The translations under genes were made by a program, and so were the position numbers. A stretch of 64,000 bases of DNA from Croceibacterium xixiisoli (lineage in GTDB: Bacteria; Pseudomonadota; Alphaproteobacteria; Sphingomonadales; Sphingomonadaceae): contig NZ_WTYJ01000005.1 in NCBI RefSeq assembly GCF_009827305.1, positions 1-64,000 on the forward strand, written 5' to 3'. Each line of letters starts with the position of its first letter. The first letter of the stretch is position 1. The notes under the pieces are model-generated. The model made no database searches. It was given only the letters and a program-made list of their open reading frames with translations, and was not told where the DNA came from. Positions 33,835 through 43,465 of the stretch are shown in pieces.

Positions 33835-34605
33835 ATGTCCCAGCCCATCGATCGCCTGCTTTCCATCATGGCCCAGTTGCGCGATCCGGAAACCGGCTGT
33901 TCCTGGGATGTCGCGCAAAGCTTCGCCACCATCGCGCCCTATACGATCGAGGAAGCCTATGAGGTGGCCGATGCCATCGAACGGGCGGATATGGAGGATC
34001 TGCGCGGCGAACTGGGCGATCTGCTGCTGCAGGTGGTATTCCACGCGCGCATTGCGGAAGAAGCCGGGCATTTCGGTTTCCACGATGTCGCCACTGCCAT
34101 CGCAGACAAGATGGAAAGCCGCCATCCGCATGTCTTCGGCGAAAATGCCACCGGCGGCGGCCATCAGCAGTGGGAACAGATCAAGGCGCAGGAACGGGCC
34201 AGCAAGGGCGGCACCGGCGCGCTCGACGGGGTCGCTTCCGCCCTTCCCGCGTTGCTGCGCGCGGAAAAACTGCAGAAACGCGCCGCGCGCACCGGTTTCG
34301 ACTGGCCCGATGCCGCTGGTTCCCGCGCCAAGGTGGATGAGGAACTGATCGAAGTCGCCACTGCCACCACCCAGGCAGAGGTGGAGGAAGAGATTGGCGA
34401 TCTGCTGTTCGCGGTGGTCAATTGGGCGCGCAAGCTGGGCGTCGATCCCGAAGCCGCGCTGCGCCAGGCCAACCGCAAGTTCGAAAACCGCTTCCGCGCG
34501 ATGGAGGCGCTCGATCCCGATTTCGTGCAACGCAGCCTGGATGAAAAGGAAGCGCTGTGGGTGCAGGTCAAACAGGCCGGCAAACCCGCCACCGGCTCAG
34601 CCTGA
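33835..34605 (+). CDS. mazG: Nucleoside triphosphate pyrophosphohydrolase MazG
   Basis: A 256-residue tandem MazG protein that hydrolyses (d)NTPs to monophosphates and clears abnormal nucleotides. Both MazG repeats show the ExxE...ExxD metal motif: EEAYEVADAI with LRGELGDLLLQVVF in the first, DEELIEVA with EEEIGDLLFAVVN in the second. ATG 33835 lies after CAGGAAATTCC; the longer frame has no such site. It marks the beginning of the conserved core region and converges with the YdcF gene. Confidence 0.95.
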   Translation: MSQPIDRLLSIMAQLRDPETGCSWDVAQSFATIAPYTIEEAYEVADAIERADMEDLRGELGDLLLQVVFHARIAEEAGHFGFHDVATAIADKMESRHPHVFGENATGGGHQQWEQIKAQERASKGGTGALDGVASALPALLRAEKLQKRAARTGFDWPDAAGSRAKVDEELIEVATATTQAEVEEEIGDLLFAVVNWARKLGVDPEAALRQANRKFENRFRAMEALDPDFVQRSLDEKEALWVQVKQAGKPATGSA

Positions 34606-34607
34606 TT

Positions 34608-35258
34608 TCACGCGCCCCTGATCAGGAATACATGGTAATAAAACAGCTCGCGCAGCAGAAACTCCGCACGGGTCTTCAGGCTGCGATACCGGCTGGTTCT
34701 GGTCGCTGACCCGCGACAGTCCATCTGCAGGGCGCCGCACATCGCCAGGCTGCGTTTCAGATGCAGTGGATCGCTGACAACCAGGGCCCGGCGCCATTGC
34801 CGCTGTTGCATGATCGTGCGGGCTTGTCGCAAATTGCCAGGGGTCGTGCGGCTGACCACTTCAGTATCGATAGCAGCCGCGGGAATGCCACCCGCCATGG
34901 CAAAATTCTTCGCCACCGTAGCTTCGGCCGGCACAGCCGGGCTTGCCGTGCCGCCGGTAAAGATCAGCCCCCTCACCCTTCCCTGCCGATAGAGCAACAT
35001 CCCATGGCGGATCCGCTGCTCGAACACCGGGGATGGCTGGTTTCCGCTGACGGCTGCGCCCAGCACGATCGCCACATCGGCGCTTGAGCCGTCATCCTGC
35101 AAGCCCGCGCGTACGATGAGCAGGGACAGCACCACCAGCCAGGCAAAAAAGCCCAGCAAAACCCATGTCAGGATACGGCGAAACCGTCCGCGCGGCCGCC
35201 CCGCCAATGGGCCAGGTGGCCGCGCATTCACGGGCTTAACTGGCTGGTTTGTCGCCAA
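34608..35258 (-). CDS. YdcF/SanA-family envelope protein (DUF218)
   Basis: A 216-residue inner-membrane protein with a basic Pro-rich start, one N-terminal helix (LTWVLLGFFAWLVVLSLLIV) and a DUF218 domain (VAIVLGAAVSGNQPSPVFEQR, then GLIFTGG, and SDPLHLKR). E. coli SanA, of this family, affects envelope barrier function at high temperature; the enzymatic activity is not known. Its start overlaps the end of hflX by 23 bp, so it is in the hflX transcript. Confidence 0.85.
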   Translation of the reverse strand: MATNQPVKPVNARPPGPLAGRPRGRFRRILTWVLLGFFAWLVVLSLLIVRAGLQDDGSSADVAIVLGAAVSGNQPSPVFEQRIRHGMLLYRQGRVRGLIFTGGTASPAVPAEATVAKNFAMAGGIPAAAIDTEVVSRTTPGNLRQARTIMQQRQWRRALVVSDPLHLKRSLAMCGALQMDCRGSATRTSRYRSLKTRAEFLLRELFYYHVFLIRGA

Positions 35259-36492
35259 AACGGGTCAGGAAGCGTTCATGATCCTGCGGCGCCATGCGCA
35301 CCTCATAGATCGCTGTATCCTCTTCAATCTGCTGCTCCAGCACTTCACCATGCTGATGCAGCCAGGCCGCGCCAGCGCCATCGCTGAGATCCAGCACGAT
35401 CCGATACCGCCGGTGCGCCTTGGTCAGCAGCCCTGCCATTCGCGCGGTGAGAGTGTCGATCCCCTCCCCCGTCAGCGCGGAAATCACCACCGTGCTGTCG
35501 CTGTGCTCGGTTCGGCCAAGCAATTCGGTGCGCGTGTCTTCGTCCAGCAGGTCGAGCTTGTTCCACACCTCGATCCGGGGCGTGTCTTCCTCCACGCCGA
35601 TATCCTTCAGCACCGCTTCGACATCGGCGCGCTGGGTGTCCGTTTCCGGGTGGGCGATATCGCGCACATGCACCAGCAGGTCGGCCGAAATCACCTCTTC
35701 CAGCGTGGCCTTGAAGGCCGCCACCAGCTGTGTCGGCAAATGCGAAATGAAACCCACCGTATCGGACAGGATTGCCTTGTCGATCCCGGGCAGGGAAATC
35801 TGCCGCAGGGTCGGGTCCAGTGTGGCGAACAGCAAATCCTCTGCCATCACCTGACTGCCGGTCAGCCGGTTGAACAGGGTGGATTTGCCGGCATTGGTAT
35901 AGCCGACCAGCGCGATCACCGGCCAGGGCGCGCGCTGGCGCCGTTCCCGATGCAGCCCGCGCGTGCGTGTCACCGATTCCAGTTCGCGCCGCAGCCGGCC
36001 CATCCGGTCGCGGATCATCCGACGGTCAGCCTCGATCTGGGTTTCACCCGGTCCGCCCAGGAAGCCGAAGCCGCCGCGTTGGCGTTCAAGGTGGGTCCAG
36101 CTGCGGACCAGCCGGCTCTGCTGGTAATCCAGATGCGCCAGCTCGACCTGCAACCGCCCCTCGGCGGTGCTCGCGCGTTCGCCAAAGATTTCCAGGATCA
36201 GGCCGGTCCGATCGATCACCTTGCGGCGCAGCTTCTGTTCCAGATTGCGCTGCTGGATGGGGGAAAGGGCACCATCAATGATGACCAGTTCCACCTCTTC
36301 CTGTTCGCAGGCGGCCGCGATCCGTTCGATCTGCCCTTCGCCGAACAGGGTGCCGGGGCGCCGTTCCCGAATGGGGATGATCATGCCCTCGGCCACGACG
36401 ATCCCGATCGCCAGCGCCAGGCCCTTTGCTTCTTCCAGGCGGGCATGCGGATCCTGCGCCTGACGCTGAGCCCGAAAGTCCGGGCACAGCAC
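35236..36492 (-). CDS. hflX: GTPase HflX
   Basis: A ribosome-associated GTPase of about 418 residues that rescues stalled or heat-damaged ribosomes. An N-terminal HflX-specific domain is followed by a coiled-coil linker (RRMIRDRMGRLRRELESV) and a G domain with G1 GYTNAGKST, G3 DTVGFI and G4 NKLD. GTG 36492 is the first usable start by rule, but family proteins have a few more residues and the frame stays open into the end of hfq, so the true start may be up to ~20 codons upstream. Order hfq-hflX is conserved in Proteobacteria. Confidence 0.93.
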   Translation of the reverse strand: MLCPDFRAQRQAQDPHARLEEAKGLALAIGIVVAEGMIIPIRERRPGTLFGEGQIERIAAACEQEEVELVIIDGALSPIQQRNLEQKLRRKVIDRTGLILEIFGERASTAEGRLQVELAHLDYQQSRLVRSWTHLERQRGGFGFLGGPGETQIEADRRMIRDRMGRLRRELESVTRTRGLHRERRQRAPWPVIALVGYTNAGKSTLFNRLTGSQVMAEDLLFATLDPTLRQISLPGIDKAILSDTVGFISHLPTQLVAAFKATLEEVISADLLVHVRDIAHPETDTQRADVEAVLKDIGVEEDTPRIEVWNKLDLLDEDTRTELLGRTEHSDSTVVISALTGEGIDTLTARMAGLLTKAHRRYRIVLDLSDGAGAAWLHQHGEVLEQQIEEDTAIYEVRMAPQDHERFLTRFGDKPAS

Positions 36493-36542
36493 CAGCGCAC
36501 GCGCACCGCGCGTTACCTCGCCTTCAATCTCATTACCGAAAA

Positions 36543-37100
36543 TCAGGTGACGTCACCTTCGTCTTCATCGATATCGGCCGTCAGATCCACCGGCGTGGCC
36601 GGCTGAATGGTCGATACCGCATGCTTGTATGCCAGCTGGACGAAGCCTTCGCGTTCCAGCAGCATGCAGAACAGGTCATAGGCGGCAATGCGCCCCTGCA
36701 ACATCACGCCATTGACCAGGAACATGGTCACCTGCACGCCCGCATCGCGCACGCGCGACAGGAAAATATCCTGCAACTGGCGCTGCTTGCGGTTGCTGTC
36801 ATCGGTGCTGAACTGTTCCGCATCGACGGGCTGGCCCGGCATGATGGTGGAAATGGCGTGCTTGTAGACCAGCTGCGACTGTCCATCGCGCCGCAGCAGG
36901 ATGGAAAAATTGTCGAACCAGGTCACGATCCCCTGCAACTTGACCCCTTTGACGAGAAACATCGTCACCGGGGTCTTTTCCTTGCGGAGATGATTGAGAA
37001 ACAGGTCCTGCAGATTCCCGCCCTTGGCACCGTTCGATGGTGCAGGGGTCGGCGCCGGCTTGGGCGCACGAGGTCTGGCAGTGAGCGTACCCTTGGTCAT
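36543..37100 (-). CDS. hfq: Tandem-domain RNA chaperone Hfq
   Basis: A 185-residue protein with two complete Sm/Hfq domains in tandem, whereas standard Hfq is a single domain of 70-100 residues. The first (about 29-90) has [20 protein letters not shown] and YKHAIST at 79-85; the second (about 108-170) has [19 protein letters not shown] and YKHAVST at 158-164. The second lacks the usual N-x-L-R-K of the proximal RNA face. An N-terminal Pro/Lys-rich arm and an acidic tail ([10 protein letters not shown]) flank them. Three chains could form the normal six-domain ring. Hfq pairs small RNAs with mRNAs. It lies between ntrX and hflX. Confidence 0.93.
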   Translation of the reverse strand: MTKGTLTARPRAPKPAPTPAPSNGAKGGNLQDLFLNHLRKEKTPVTMFLVKGVKLQGIVTWFDNFSILLRRDGQSQLVYKHAISTIMPGQPVDAEQFSTDDSNRKQRQLQDIFLSRVRDAGVQVTMFLVNGVMLQGRIAAYDLFCMLLEREGFVQLAYKHAVSTIQPATPVDLTADIDEDEGDVT

Positions 37101-37261
37101 TCACATGACTCCTTGTTTTTGTTGGCACCCAGCAAAAGCAGGGCGCATTCTGGCCGCACAATGTTTCACCATGATTGTGGCAACATCGAAACAACCGATT
37201 TGGTCCCGTCCGGACGCTGTAAATTTACGCAATTGCCCACCATAGGCAAGCATCTTTGCGC

Positions 37262-38653
37262 TTACTCGCCCTCGGCCTCCCCTTCACCATCGCGATCCGT
37301 CATTCCCAGCAGCTTCAGCTTCCGATGCAGCGCCGATCGCTCCATGCCGATGAACCCGGCGGTCTTGGAAATATTGCCCGAAAACCGGCGGATCTGGATG
37401 CGCAGATATTCGCGTTCGAAGCTTTCGCGCGCCTCGCGCAGGGGCACGCCCATCAGCGATGATACGCCGCCACCCTTGTCCTCGCTGCTGCCGGTAATCT
37501 CGTGCGGCAGCATATCGGGCTCCACCCGCGCCAGGCGGTCGCGCGGCGCCAGGATGACGGTGCGTTCCACCACATTGCGCAGCTGGCGGACATTGCCCGG
37601 CCAGTCATAGGCCTGCAGTGCAGCCAGCACTTCGGGTGCCAGTTCGGGCGGGGCCACGCCCTGTTCACGGGCATAACGGATGAAGAAATGCTCCGCCAGG
37701 GCGGGAATATCGTCCCGCCGGTCGGCCAGGGCCGGCACGGTGACAGGCACCACGTTCAGGCGATAGAACAGGTCTTCGCGAAACCGCTTTTCGGCGATTT
37801 CCCGCTCCAGATCGCGCGATGTCGACGATACCACCCGCACATCCACGCCGATCTGCCGCGCGCCGCCAACCCGTACGAAGCTCTGTTCGGTCAGCACCCG
37901 CAGGATCCGCGCCTGGGTGCTCAGCGGCATGTCGGACACTTCATCGAAATACAGCGTGCCGCCATCGGCCGTTTCCAGCAGGCCCGGCCGGATCAGCTTG
38001 CCATCCAGCTCTTCGCCGAACAGTTCCTGTTCGAACCGTTCGGCGGTGATGCGCGCGGAATTGACCGTCACGAAGGCCTTGTCCGAACGCGTGCTCCATT
38101 CATGCAGCAGCCGGGCGGCCACTTCCTTGCCCGAACCTGCCGCCCCGCTGATCAGAACCCGGCTGCCCGTGCTGGCAACCCGCTTCAGCGTGGCGCGCAC
38201 CTGGTTGATCGCGGCGGAATTGCCGGTGAATTCTTCTGCCGACTGGCTGCCTTCGCGCAGCCGGGCATTTTCCCGCTGCAACCGCTCGGTCTCGGTCGCG
38301 CGCTCGACCAGCAACAGCAGGCGTTCGGCTTCGAACGGTTTCTCGATGAAATCCATCGCCCCCCGGCTGACGGCGGAAACGGCGGTATCGATGTTCCCAT
38401 GGCCGGAAAAGATGATCACCGGCAAGCCCGGTTCGCGCGCCTTGATGGCGTCCAGCACTTCCAGCCCGTCCATCGGACTGCCGTGCAGCCAGACATCCAG
38501 CAGGACCAGGCTGGGGCGGCGTTCGTCAACCATGCGCAATGCGGACGTGCTGTCGCCCGCCGTGCGGCATTGGTATCCTTCGTCGCTCAATACCCCGGCG
38601 ACAAGTTCCCGAATGTCCTGTTCGTCATCCACGACGAGGATATCGAGTGCCAT
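37262..38653 (-). CDS. ntrX: Response regulator NtrX
   Basis: A 463-residue NtrC-family regulator: receiver (acceptor Asp in LVLLDVWLHGSPMDG), AAA+ domain (Walker A GAAGSGKEVAA, Walker B TLYFDEVSDM, R-finger region NVRQLRNVVER) and a Fis-type helix-turn-helix (NISKTAGFIGMERSALHRKLK). The GAFTGA loop that contacts sigma-54 is missing: after ELFGEELDG comes KLIRPGLLE. So it probably regulates sigma-70 promoters, as described for other alphaproteobacterial NtrX. It pairs with NtrY, whose gene ends 37 bp upstream. The pair senses redox or nitrogen conditions. Confidence 0.94.
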   Translation of the reverse strand: MALDILVVDDEQDIRELVAGVLSDEGYQCRTAGDSTSALRMVDERRPSLVLLDVWLHGSPMDGLEVLDAIKAREPGLPVIIFSGHGNIDTAVSAVSRGAMDFIEKPFEAERLLLLVERATETERLQRENARLREGSQSAEEFTGNSAAINQVRATLKRVASTGSRVLISGAAGSGKEVAARLLHEWSTRSDKAFVTVNSARITAERFEQELFGEELDGKLIRPGLLETADGGTLYFDEVSDMPLSTQARILRVLTEQSFVRVGGARQIGVDVRVVSSTSRDLEREIAEKRFREDLFYRLNVVPVTVPALADRRDDIPALAEHFFIRYAREQGVAPPELAPEVLAALQAYDWPGNVRQLRNVVERTVILAPRDRLARVEPDMLPHEITGSSEDKGGGVSSLMGVPLREARESFEREYLRIQIRRFSGNISKTAGFIGMERSALHRKLKLLGMTDRDGEGEAEGE

Positions 38654-38690
38654 CAGCTACGCTCCTTCCAAGGCCATAGGGCCTGTAATT

Positions 38691-40952
38691 TCATTCTGCC
38701 GCGTCATTGCCCTGGTTTGCCGCAATCGGATCGCGCGCAAACCGCAGCACCACGCGGGCACCCCCGTGCTCCGTCTGGGAAAAGGCGAGATCACCGCCAT
38801 GTTCCTCGACAATCTTCTTCACGATCGCCAGCCCCAGCCCGGTCCCCTTCTCACGCGTGGTGACATAAGGTTCCATGATCCGTTCACCGCCCTGCGGCAG
38901 GCCAACGCCATTATCCGTCACGGCAATGATGAACTGGTTTTCGGTCTGGCTCATCTCGACCTGGATCGACCCGCGATAATCAGGCTCGGCATCCCTGCCA
39001 CGCGCTTCGATCGCCTCGGCCGCGTTCTTGAGCACATTGGTCATCGCCTGGCCGAACTGATGCCGGTCGCACTGGATCGGCAGAATGCCTTCATCGGCCT
39101 GCGCACGATAGTTGATGCCCTGATGACCGACTTCCTGCAGGAACATGGCCTGCCGCACCAGGCTGACGGCATCTTCCTGGCGAAAAACGGGCTTGGGCAA
39201 CCGCGCGAAGGACGAAAACTCGTCGACCATCTTGCGCAGGTCACCCACCTGCCTAATGATGGTGGCGGTCAGATCTTCGAACAGCTCACCATCTTCCAGG
39301 ATCTGTTTGCGATAGCGGCGCTTGATCCGCTCGGTCGCCAACTGGATCGGCGTCAGCGGATTCTTGATTTCATGAGCAATGCGTCGGGCCACGTCAGACC
39401 AGGCCGCCTGCCGCTGATCCAGCAGCTGGCGCGTGATATCCTCGAAGGTGATCACATGACCCTCTGCAGCGGCGGCGATCTTGACCGCCAGCGTCAGCAG
39501 TTCGCCGGCCTTGCTATACTGGACGATACCGCTGCTGGCGCCGGAATCGCGCAACGTGGCGATCTGCGGGGCGATATCGGCCAGATTGATCCCCTCATCC
39601 GGCCTGTCGGTTCCATCGATCAGCAGATCGCGGGCCGAGGCATTCATCAGCAACACTCTGCCTTCGGCATCGATCGACACAATCCCGGCAGTGATCGACT
39701 GAAGCACAGCTTCCATGAAGGCGCGGCGTTCCGCCAGCTGGCGATTGGCGCCCAGCAACGCATCGGTCTGCCGTTCGATCTGCGACGTCATCCGGTTGAA
39801 GGCGCGATTGACCAGACCGATCTCGTCCGGCCCCGTGCGGCCTGTTACCCGCAAGGCATAGTTCCCGCTGCCCACCTCACGGGCGGCATCGACCAGTTCG
39901 GTCAACGGCTTCACCTGTCGATCCGCGAAGCGCAGGGCAAACCATACGGCCATGCTGACCAGTGCCAGCGACATGCCGAACAGCGCGAGGTTGAACCGCA
40001 ACTGCAGCGCCCGGGCGCGGCGGGTCAGCACATCATAAGATGCGACCACGCTTTGCGCCCGCTTCCACTGACTCAGCGCATTGGTGTCCGAATTGCGGGC
40101 GTTGTAGAGGTAGAGACCAATCTGCCGATCGATCGGCGTGATCGCCTCGATCCGTTCCGGGCTGGCGATCACCACCACATCTTCCCCAGCGCGCAGCCGG
40201 TCCAGCGTGTCGGCGGACACCCGTTCGCGCGTTTCATCTTCATCCGGATCCACAATGGCGGCGATCCGCAGGCCGCCGCCCTGCGTCTGTTCCAGGATGG
40301 CACTCTCGCTCAGTTCACGGCTCAGCGTCTGATAGGAATAGCCTTCACCGAATTCGGGTGAGGTGATCGGTTCCTGTTGCAGATAGTAACGCAAATCGCT
40401 GGCCATCGCGAGCGTCTGATTGCCGACATCACGCTGATTTTGATCGTAATATCCACGCGCCAGTTCATTGGCATTCTGCAGCATCCCGCGCGAATTGTCG
40501 GAAAACCAGAACTCGACCCCCGACTGGAACAAAAGGCTGGCAAACACCGCCACCAACAGGGTCGGGATGGCCGCCACCAGGGAGAAGAAGAACACAAGAT
40601 TGACATGCATTCGACCCATCGCGCTGCCCGACCGCCGGATAGCGAGCCGGCGGCCGATAAAGATGATCAGGGCAAGCGCCGGAATCAGCGTGCCGAGCAG
40701 CAGGGCAGCGGATTGCTCGGCCGGCAACAGAGCAGCCGCCGTCGATGCCCCTGTCACCGTGCGATAAGACGCCACGACCATGACGCACAGCGCCACTGCG
40801 GAAGCCGCCTCTATCCAGCGCAGCAGATTGGCGCGGCGGGCCATGACAAGCGTGCGGCGCCACCAGCGGGGGGACCGCCTGGGAGTTGTCAGATCTTGCG
40901 TTGCAGAATCCAGCGACATCGTTGCCATGCTACAACACTGCTGTTGCCGCAT
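38691..40952 (-). CDS. ntrY: Sensor histidine kinase NtrY
   Basis: A 753-residue membrane kinase. Three hydrophobic segments near the N-terminus (about 35-55, 80-100, 115-145), a periplasmic region of about 150 residues and a fourth helix (LRFNLALFGMSLALVSMAVW) precede HAMP and PAS domains. The kinase core has His in [16 protein letters not shown] and ATPase boxes DNGVGLP and GTGLGLAIV. It phosphorylates NtrX. The promoter lies in the 27-bp gap after ntrC or further upstream in ntrB/dusB. Confidence 0.94.
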   Translation of the reverse strand: MRQQQCCSMATMSLDSATQDLTTPRRSPRWWRRTLVMARRANLLRWIEAASAVALCVMVVASYRTVTGASTAAALLPAEQSAALLLGTLIPALALIIFIGRRLAIRRSGSAMGRMHVNLVFFFSLVAAIPTLLVAVFASLLFQSGVEFWFSDNSRGMLQNANELARGYYDQNQRDVGNQTLAMASDLRYYLQQEPITSPEFGEGYSYQTLSRELSESAILEQTQGGGLRIAAIVDPDEDETRERVSADTLDRLRAGEDVVVIASPERIEAITPIDRQIGLYLYNARNSDTNALSQWKRAQSVVASYDVLTRRARALQLRFNLALFGMSLALVSMAVWFALRFADRQVKPLTELVDAAREVGSGNYALRVTGRTGPDEIGLVNRAFNRMTSQIERQTDALLGANRQLAERRAFMEAVLQSITAGIVSIDAEGRVLLMNASARDLLIDGTDRPDEGINLADIAPQIATLRDSGASSGIVQYSKAGELLTLAVKIAAAAEGHVITFEDITRQLLDQRQAAWSDVARRIAHEIKNPLTPIQLATERIKRRYRKQILEDGELFEDLTATIIRQVGDLRKMVDEFSSFARLPKPVFRQEDAVSLVRQAMFLQEVGHQGINYRAQADEGILPIQCDRHQFGQAMTNVLKNAAEAIEARGRDAEPDYRGSIQVEMSQTENQFIIAVTDNGVGLPQGGERIMEPYVTTREKGTGLGLAIVKKIVEEHGGDLAFSQTEHGGARVVLRFARDPIAANQGNDAAE

Positions 40953-40979
40953 GGCAAGCGCATTGTTGCATTGACAACA

Positions 40980-42395
40980 CTATCTTCGAACAAAACGCTC
41001 CGGGTCGATGGAAAGATCATCGAGCCGCTTGCGCAATGTGTTGCGGTTGATCCCCAGCAGATGCGCCGCGCGCAGTTGATTCCCGTTGGTCTTGCTCAGC
41101 GCATGTTCGAACAGGGGACGTTCAAATTCCGCCAGGGCCGAATGGTACAGCGTTCCTTCACTGAAATCAGTGGTTTCCAGCCAGCTTGTGATGGTGGGGC
41201 CGATATCCCCGCCGGTCGCGGATGTGTCGATGGCCGGGCGATGCTGCAAAAACTGGCGAACCGTTGCGGCATCTATCCGCTCTTCCCGCGCCAGCAGCGC
41301 CAGGCGAAAGATGAAATTGCGCAGTTCACGCACATTCCCGCGCCAAGGCTGATCTTCCAGCAGGGCGGTTGCATCGGGCAGCAGATGGTGCTGCGGCAAT
41401 CCTTCTGCCGATGCCTGGCGCAGGAAATGACGTGCCAGCGGTTCTACATCGCCCGTCCGCTCGCGCAATGGCGGCAAATGGATCGGCACGACGCTCAGAC
41501 GATAGAACAGGTCTTCCCGGAAACTGCCATCGGCGATCAGTGGGGCCAGATCGCGATTGGTGGCGGCGACGATGCGGACATCAATCGCGATTTCCTGCTG
41601 GCCACCCACCCGGCGAATGCGACCCGATTGCAAGGCGCGAAGCAGCCGTGTTTGTGCTTCCGGCGGCATGTCACCGATTTCGTCGAGGAACAGCGTACCG
41701 CCATGGGCCTGTTCGAATTTGCCGATCACCCGGCTGACGGCACCGGTGAAAGCGCCCTTTTCGTGACCGAACAGTTCACTTTCGATCAGATCACGCGGAA
41801 TGGCCGCCGTGTTGACGGGCACGAAGGGCCCCGCCTTGCGATTGCCGAGCTGGTGAATGGCCTCTGCCACCAGCTCTTTCCCGGTGCCGGATTCGCCAAG
41901 TACCAGCACCGTCAGATCATTGCGCAGCACGCGGGTGATCATCCGATACACATCCTGCATCTGCGGGCTGCGCCCGATCATCGGTAGGGTTTCGGCAGCT
42001 TCGGGCTCTGCCTGCTCCAGCCCGGATCGGGCGTCGGCTGCCTGGCAGGCGGCGCGGATCAGATCGTCCAGATCGAACGGCTTGGGAAAATATTCGAACG
42101 CATCGGTATCGGTCGCGCGCACAGCGGTATCGAGGGTGTTTTGCGCCGACAGGATGATGATCGGCATATCGGCATGGCTGGCCCGCACGCTGCCTAGTGT
42201 GGCAATACCATCCCCATCGGTCAGAATCACGTCGGTCAGCATCACATCATAGACATTGTCTGCCAGCAGCCTGTCCCGCCCGGCAACGCTGTCGCAGCGG
42301 TGGACGGTGAAGGCTTCATCTTCCAGCGCAGCCGTGATCACGGTCGCGATCGAGACATCGTCTTCCACCAGCAGGGCACGCCGCGACATCATCAA
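40980..42395 (-). CDS. ntrC: Nitrogen regulator NtrC
   Basis: A 471-residue sigma-54 activator with receiver (Asp in VMLTDVILTDGDG), AAA+ domain with Walker A GESGTGKELVA, intact GAFTGA (HEKGAFTGAVSR), Walker B TLFLDEIGDMP, and a Fis-type helix-turn-helix at the end (NQLRAAHLLGINRNTLRKRL). It is phosphorylated by NtrB when nitrogen is scarce and turns on glutamine synthetase and transport genes. The start overlaps the ntrB stop by four bases. Confidence 0.96.
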   Translation of the reverse strand: MMMSRRALLVEDDVSIATVITAALEDEAFTVHRCDSVAGRDRLLADNVYDVMLTDVILTDGDGIATLGSVRASHADMPIIILSAQNTLDTAVRATDTDAFEYFPKPFDLDDLIRAACQAADARSGLEQAEPEAAETLPMIGRSPQMQDVYRMITRVLRNDLTVLVLGESGTGKELVAEAIHQLGNRKAGPFVPVNTAAIPRDLIESELFGHEKGAFTGAVSRVIGKFEQAHGGTLFLDEIGDMPPEAQTRLLRALQSGRIRRVGGQQEIAIDVRIVAATNRDLAPLIADGSFREDLFYRLSVVPIHLPPLRERTGDVEPLARHFLRQASAEGLPQHHLLPDATALLEDQPWRGNVRELRNFIFRLALLAREERIDAATVRQFLQHRPAIDTSATGGDIGPTITSWLETTDFSEGTLYHSALAEFERPLFEHALSKTNGNQLRAAHLLGINRNTLRKRLDDLSIDPERFVRR

Positions 42396-43465
42396 TTTCC
42401 CTGTTTGGCCAGCGGCAGATGCAGCCGGAAATGCGTCCAGCCCAGCGCTTCATCGCGTTCGTGGCCAATCCGGCCATCCATGTCGCGCACCAGCTTGCTC
42501 ACCAGGGCCAGCCCCAGCCCCTGCCCGTTCTTCTTGCTGGAAACGAAGGGTTCGAAAATATGGTCGCGCAGCGTGGGATCGATCCCCGGACCATTGTCGC
42601 TCACCTGCACTTCCACCGGCAGCTTCACCGGTCGCCCGAGCCGCATGACGTTGAGCACGAAACCGCTGACGAAGCGGGTACGGATCACGATTTCCGGCGC
42701 CGGCTGGCTGTTGCAGGCATCTCGCGCATTGCTGATCAGATTGATGAGCACCTGCACGAGCGCCCCTTCATTGGCCAGTACAGGCGGGAGCGAAGGATCG
42801 AATTCTTCTCTGATGGCCACCGGCAGATCCGACGCTGCGCGCACCGTCTCGCACGCACGGCGTATCGCGGCATGAAGATTGCAGGGCGCCACTGGTTCCG
42901 GCTGTTCCCGGCCCAGGCGCTGCATCCGGTCGATCAGCTGCGCAATCCGGTCCACCTCGTCGGCGATCAGTGCGGTCAGGGCCCGCTCACCCTGCCCCAC
43001 CTTGCGCGCCAGCAGTTGCGCCGCGCCGCGAATGGCAGCCAGGGGGTTCTTGATTTCATGCGCCAGCACGGCGGGGCCGCGAAGGATGTGCCCGCGATCC
43101 TCATCTCCGATGCGTTCGCCCTGCCCGGCATCGGACAATGTCACCACGCGCCAGCCGGGGCGGTTGTTGAGCGGGGAAATGGTCAGATTGACCGAAGCGG
43201 GTCGATCATCGATCCGGATCGAAAGCCCCCGCGCGACGATCTGGCTTTCGCCTTTCTGCACCCGGTCCGCGATCAGCACTTCACCGAAATTGACCACATC
43301 GAGCAGTCTGGCCCCAACCAGGCGGCGCGCGCTGCGCCCCAGCATGCTTTCCGCCGCCGGATTGAGCTCTGCAATGGTCAGGTCGGGCCCGATCAGCATC
43401 AGGGCAAAGGTGAGCCCGGCGATCTGTTCGCGTGGGCCAGGAAGATTGACGTCGTCCCCCGTCAC
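42392..43465 (-). CDS. ntrB: Nitrogen sensor kinase NtrB
   Basis: A 357-residue soluble histidine kinase with an N-terminal PAS domain, phospho-acceptor His in [16 protein letters not shown] and ATPase motifs DNGPGIDP and [15 protein letters not shown] protein controls its switch between kinase and phosphatase. It overlaps dusB (upstream) and ntrC (downstream), each by four bases, so the trio is co-translated. Confidence 0.95.
   Translation of the reverse strand: MTGDDVNLPGPREQIAGLTFALMLIGPDLTIAELNPAAESMLGRSARRLVGARLLDVVNFGEVLIADRVQKGESQIVARGLSIRIDDRPASVNLTISPLNNRPGWRVVTLSDAGQGERIGDEDRGHILRGPAVLAHEIKNPLAAIRGAAQLLARKVGQGERALTALIADEVDRIAQLIDRMQRLGREQPEPVAPCNLHAAIRRACETVRAASDLPVAIREEFDPSLPPVLANEGALVQVLINLISNARDACNSQPAPEIVIRTRFVSGFVLNVMRLGRPVKLPVEVQVSDNGPGIDPTLRDHIFEPFVSSKKNGQGLGLALVSKLVRDMDGRIGHERDEALGWTHFRLHLPLAKQGN

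Noticed and set aside
35116-36606. Long forward-strand frame opposite hflX (496 residues)
   Set aside because: It is the antisense shadow of hflX and part of hfq; the reverse-strand proteins have full motif support.
37502-40361. Long forward-strand frames opposite ntrX and ntrY (453 and 814 residues)
   Set aside because: High-GC antisense frames; no family pattern, and both reverse-strand kinases and regulators are unmistakable.
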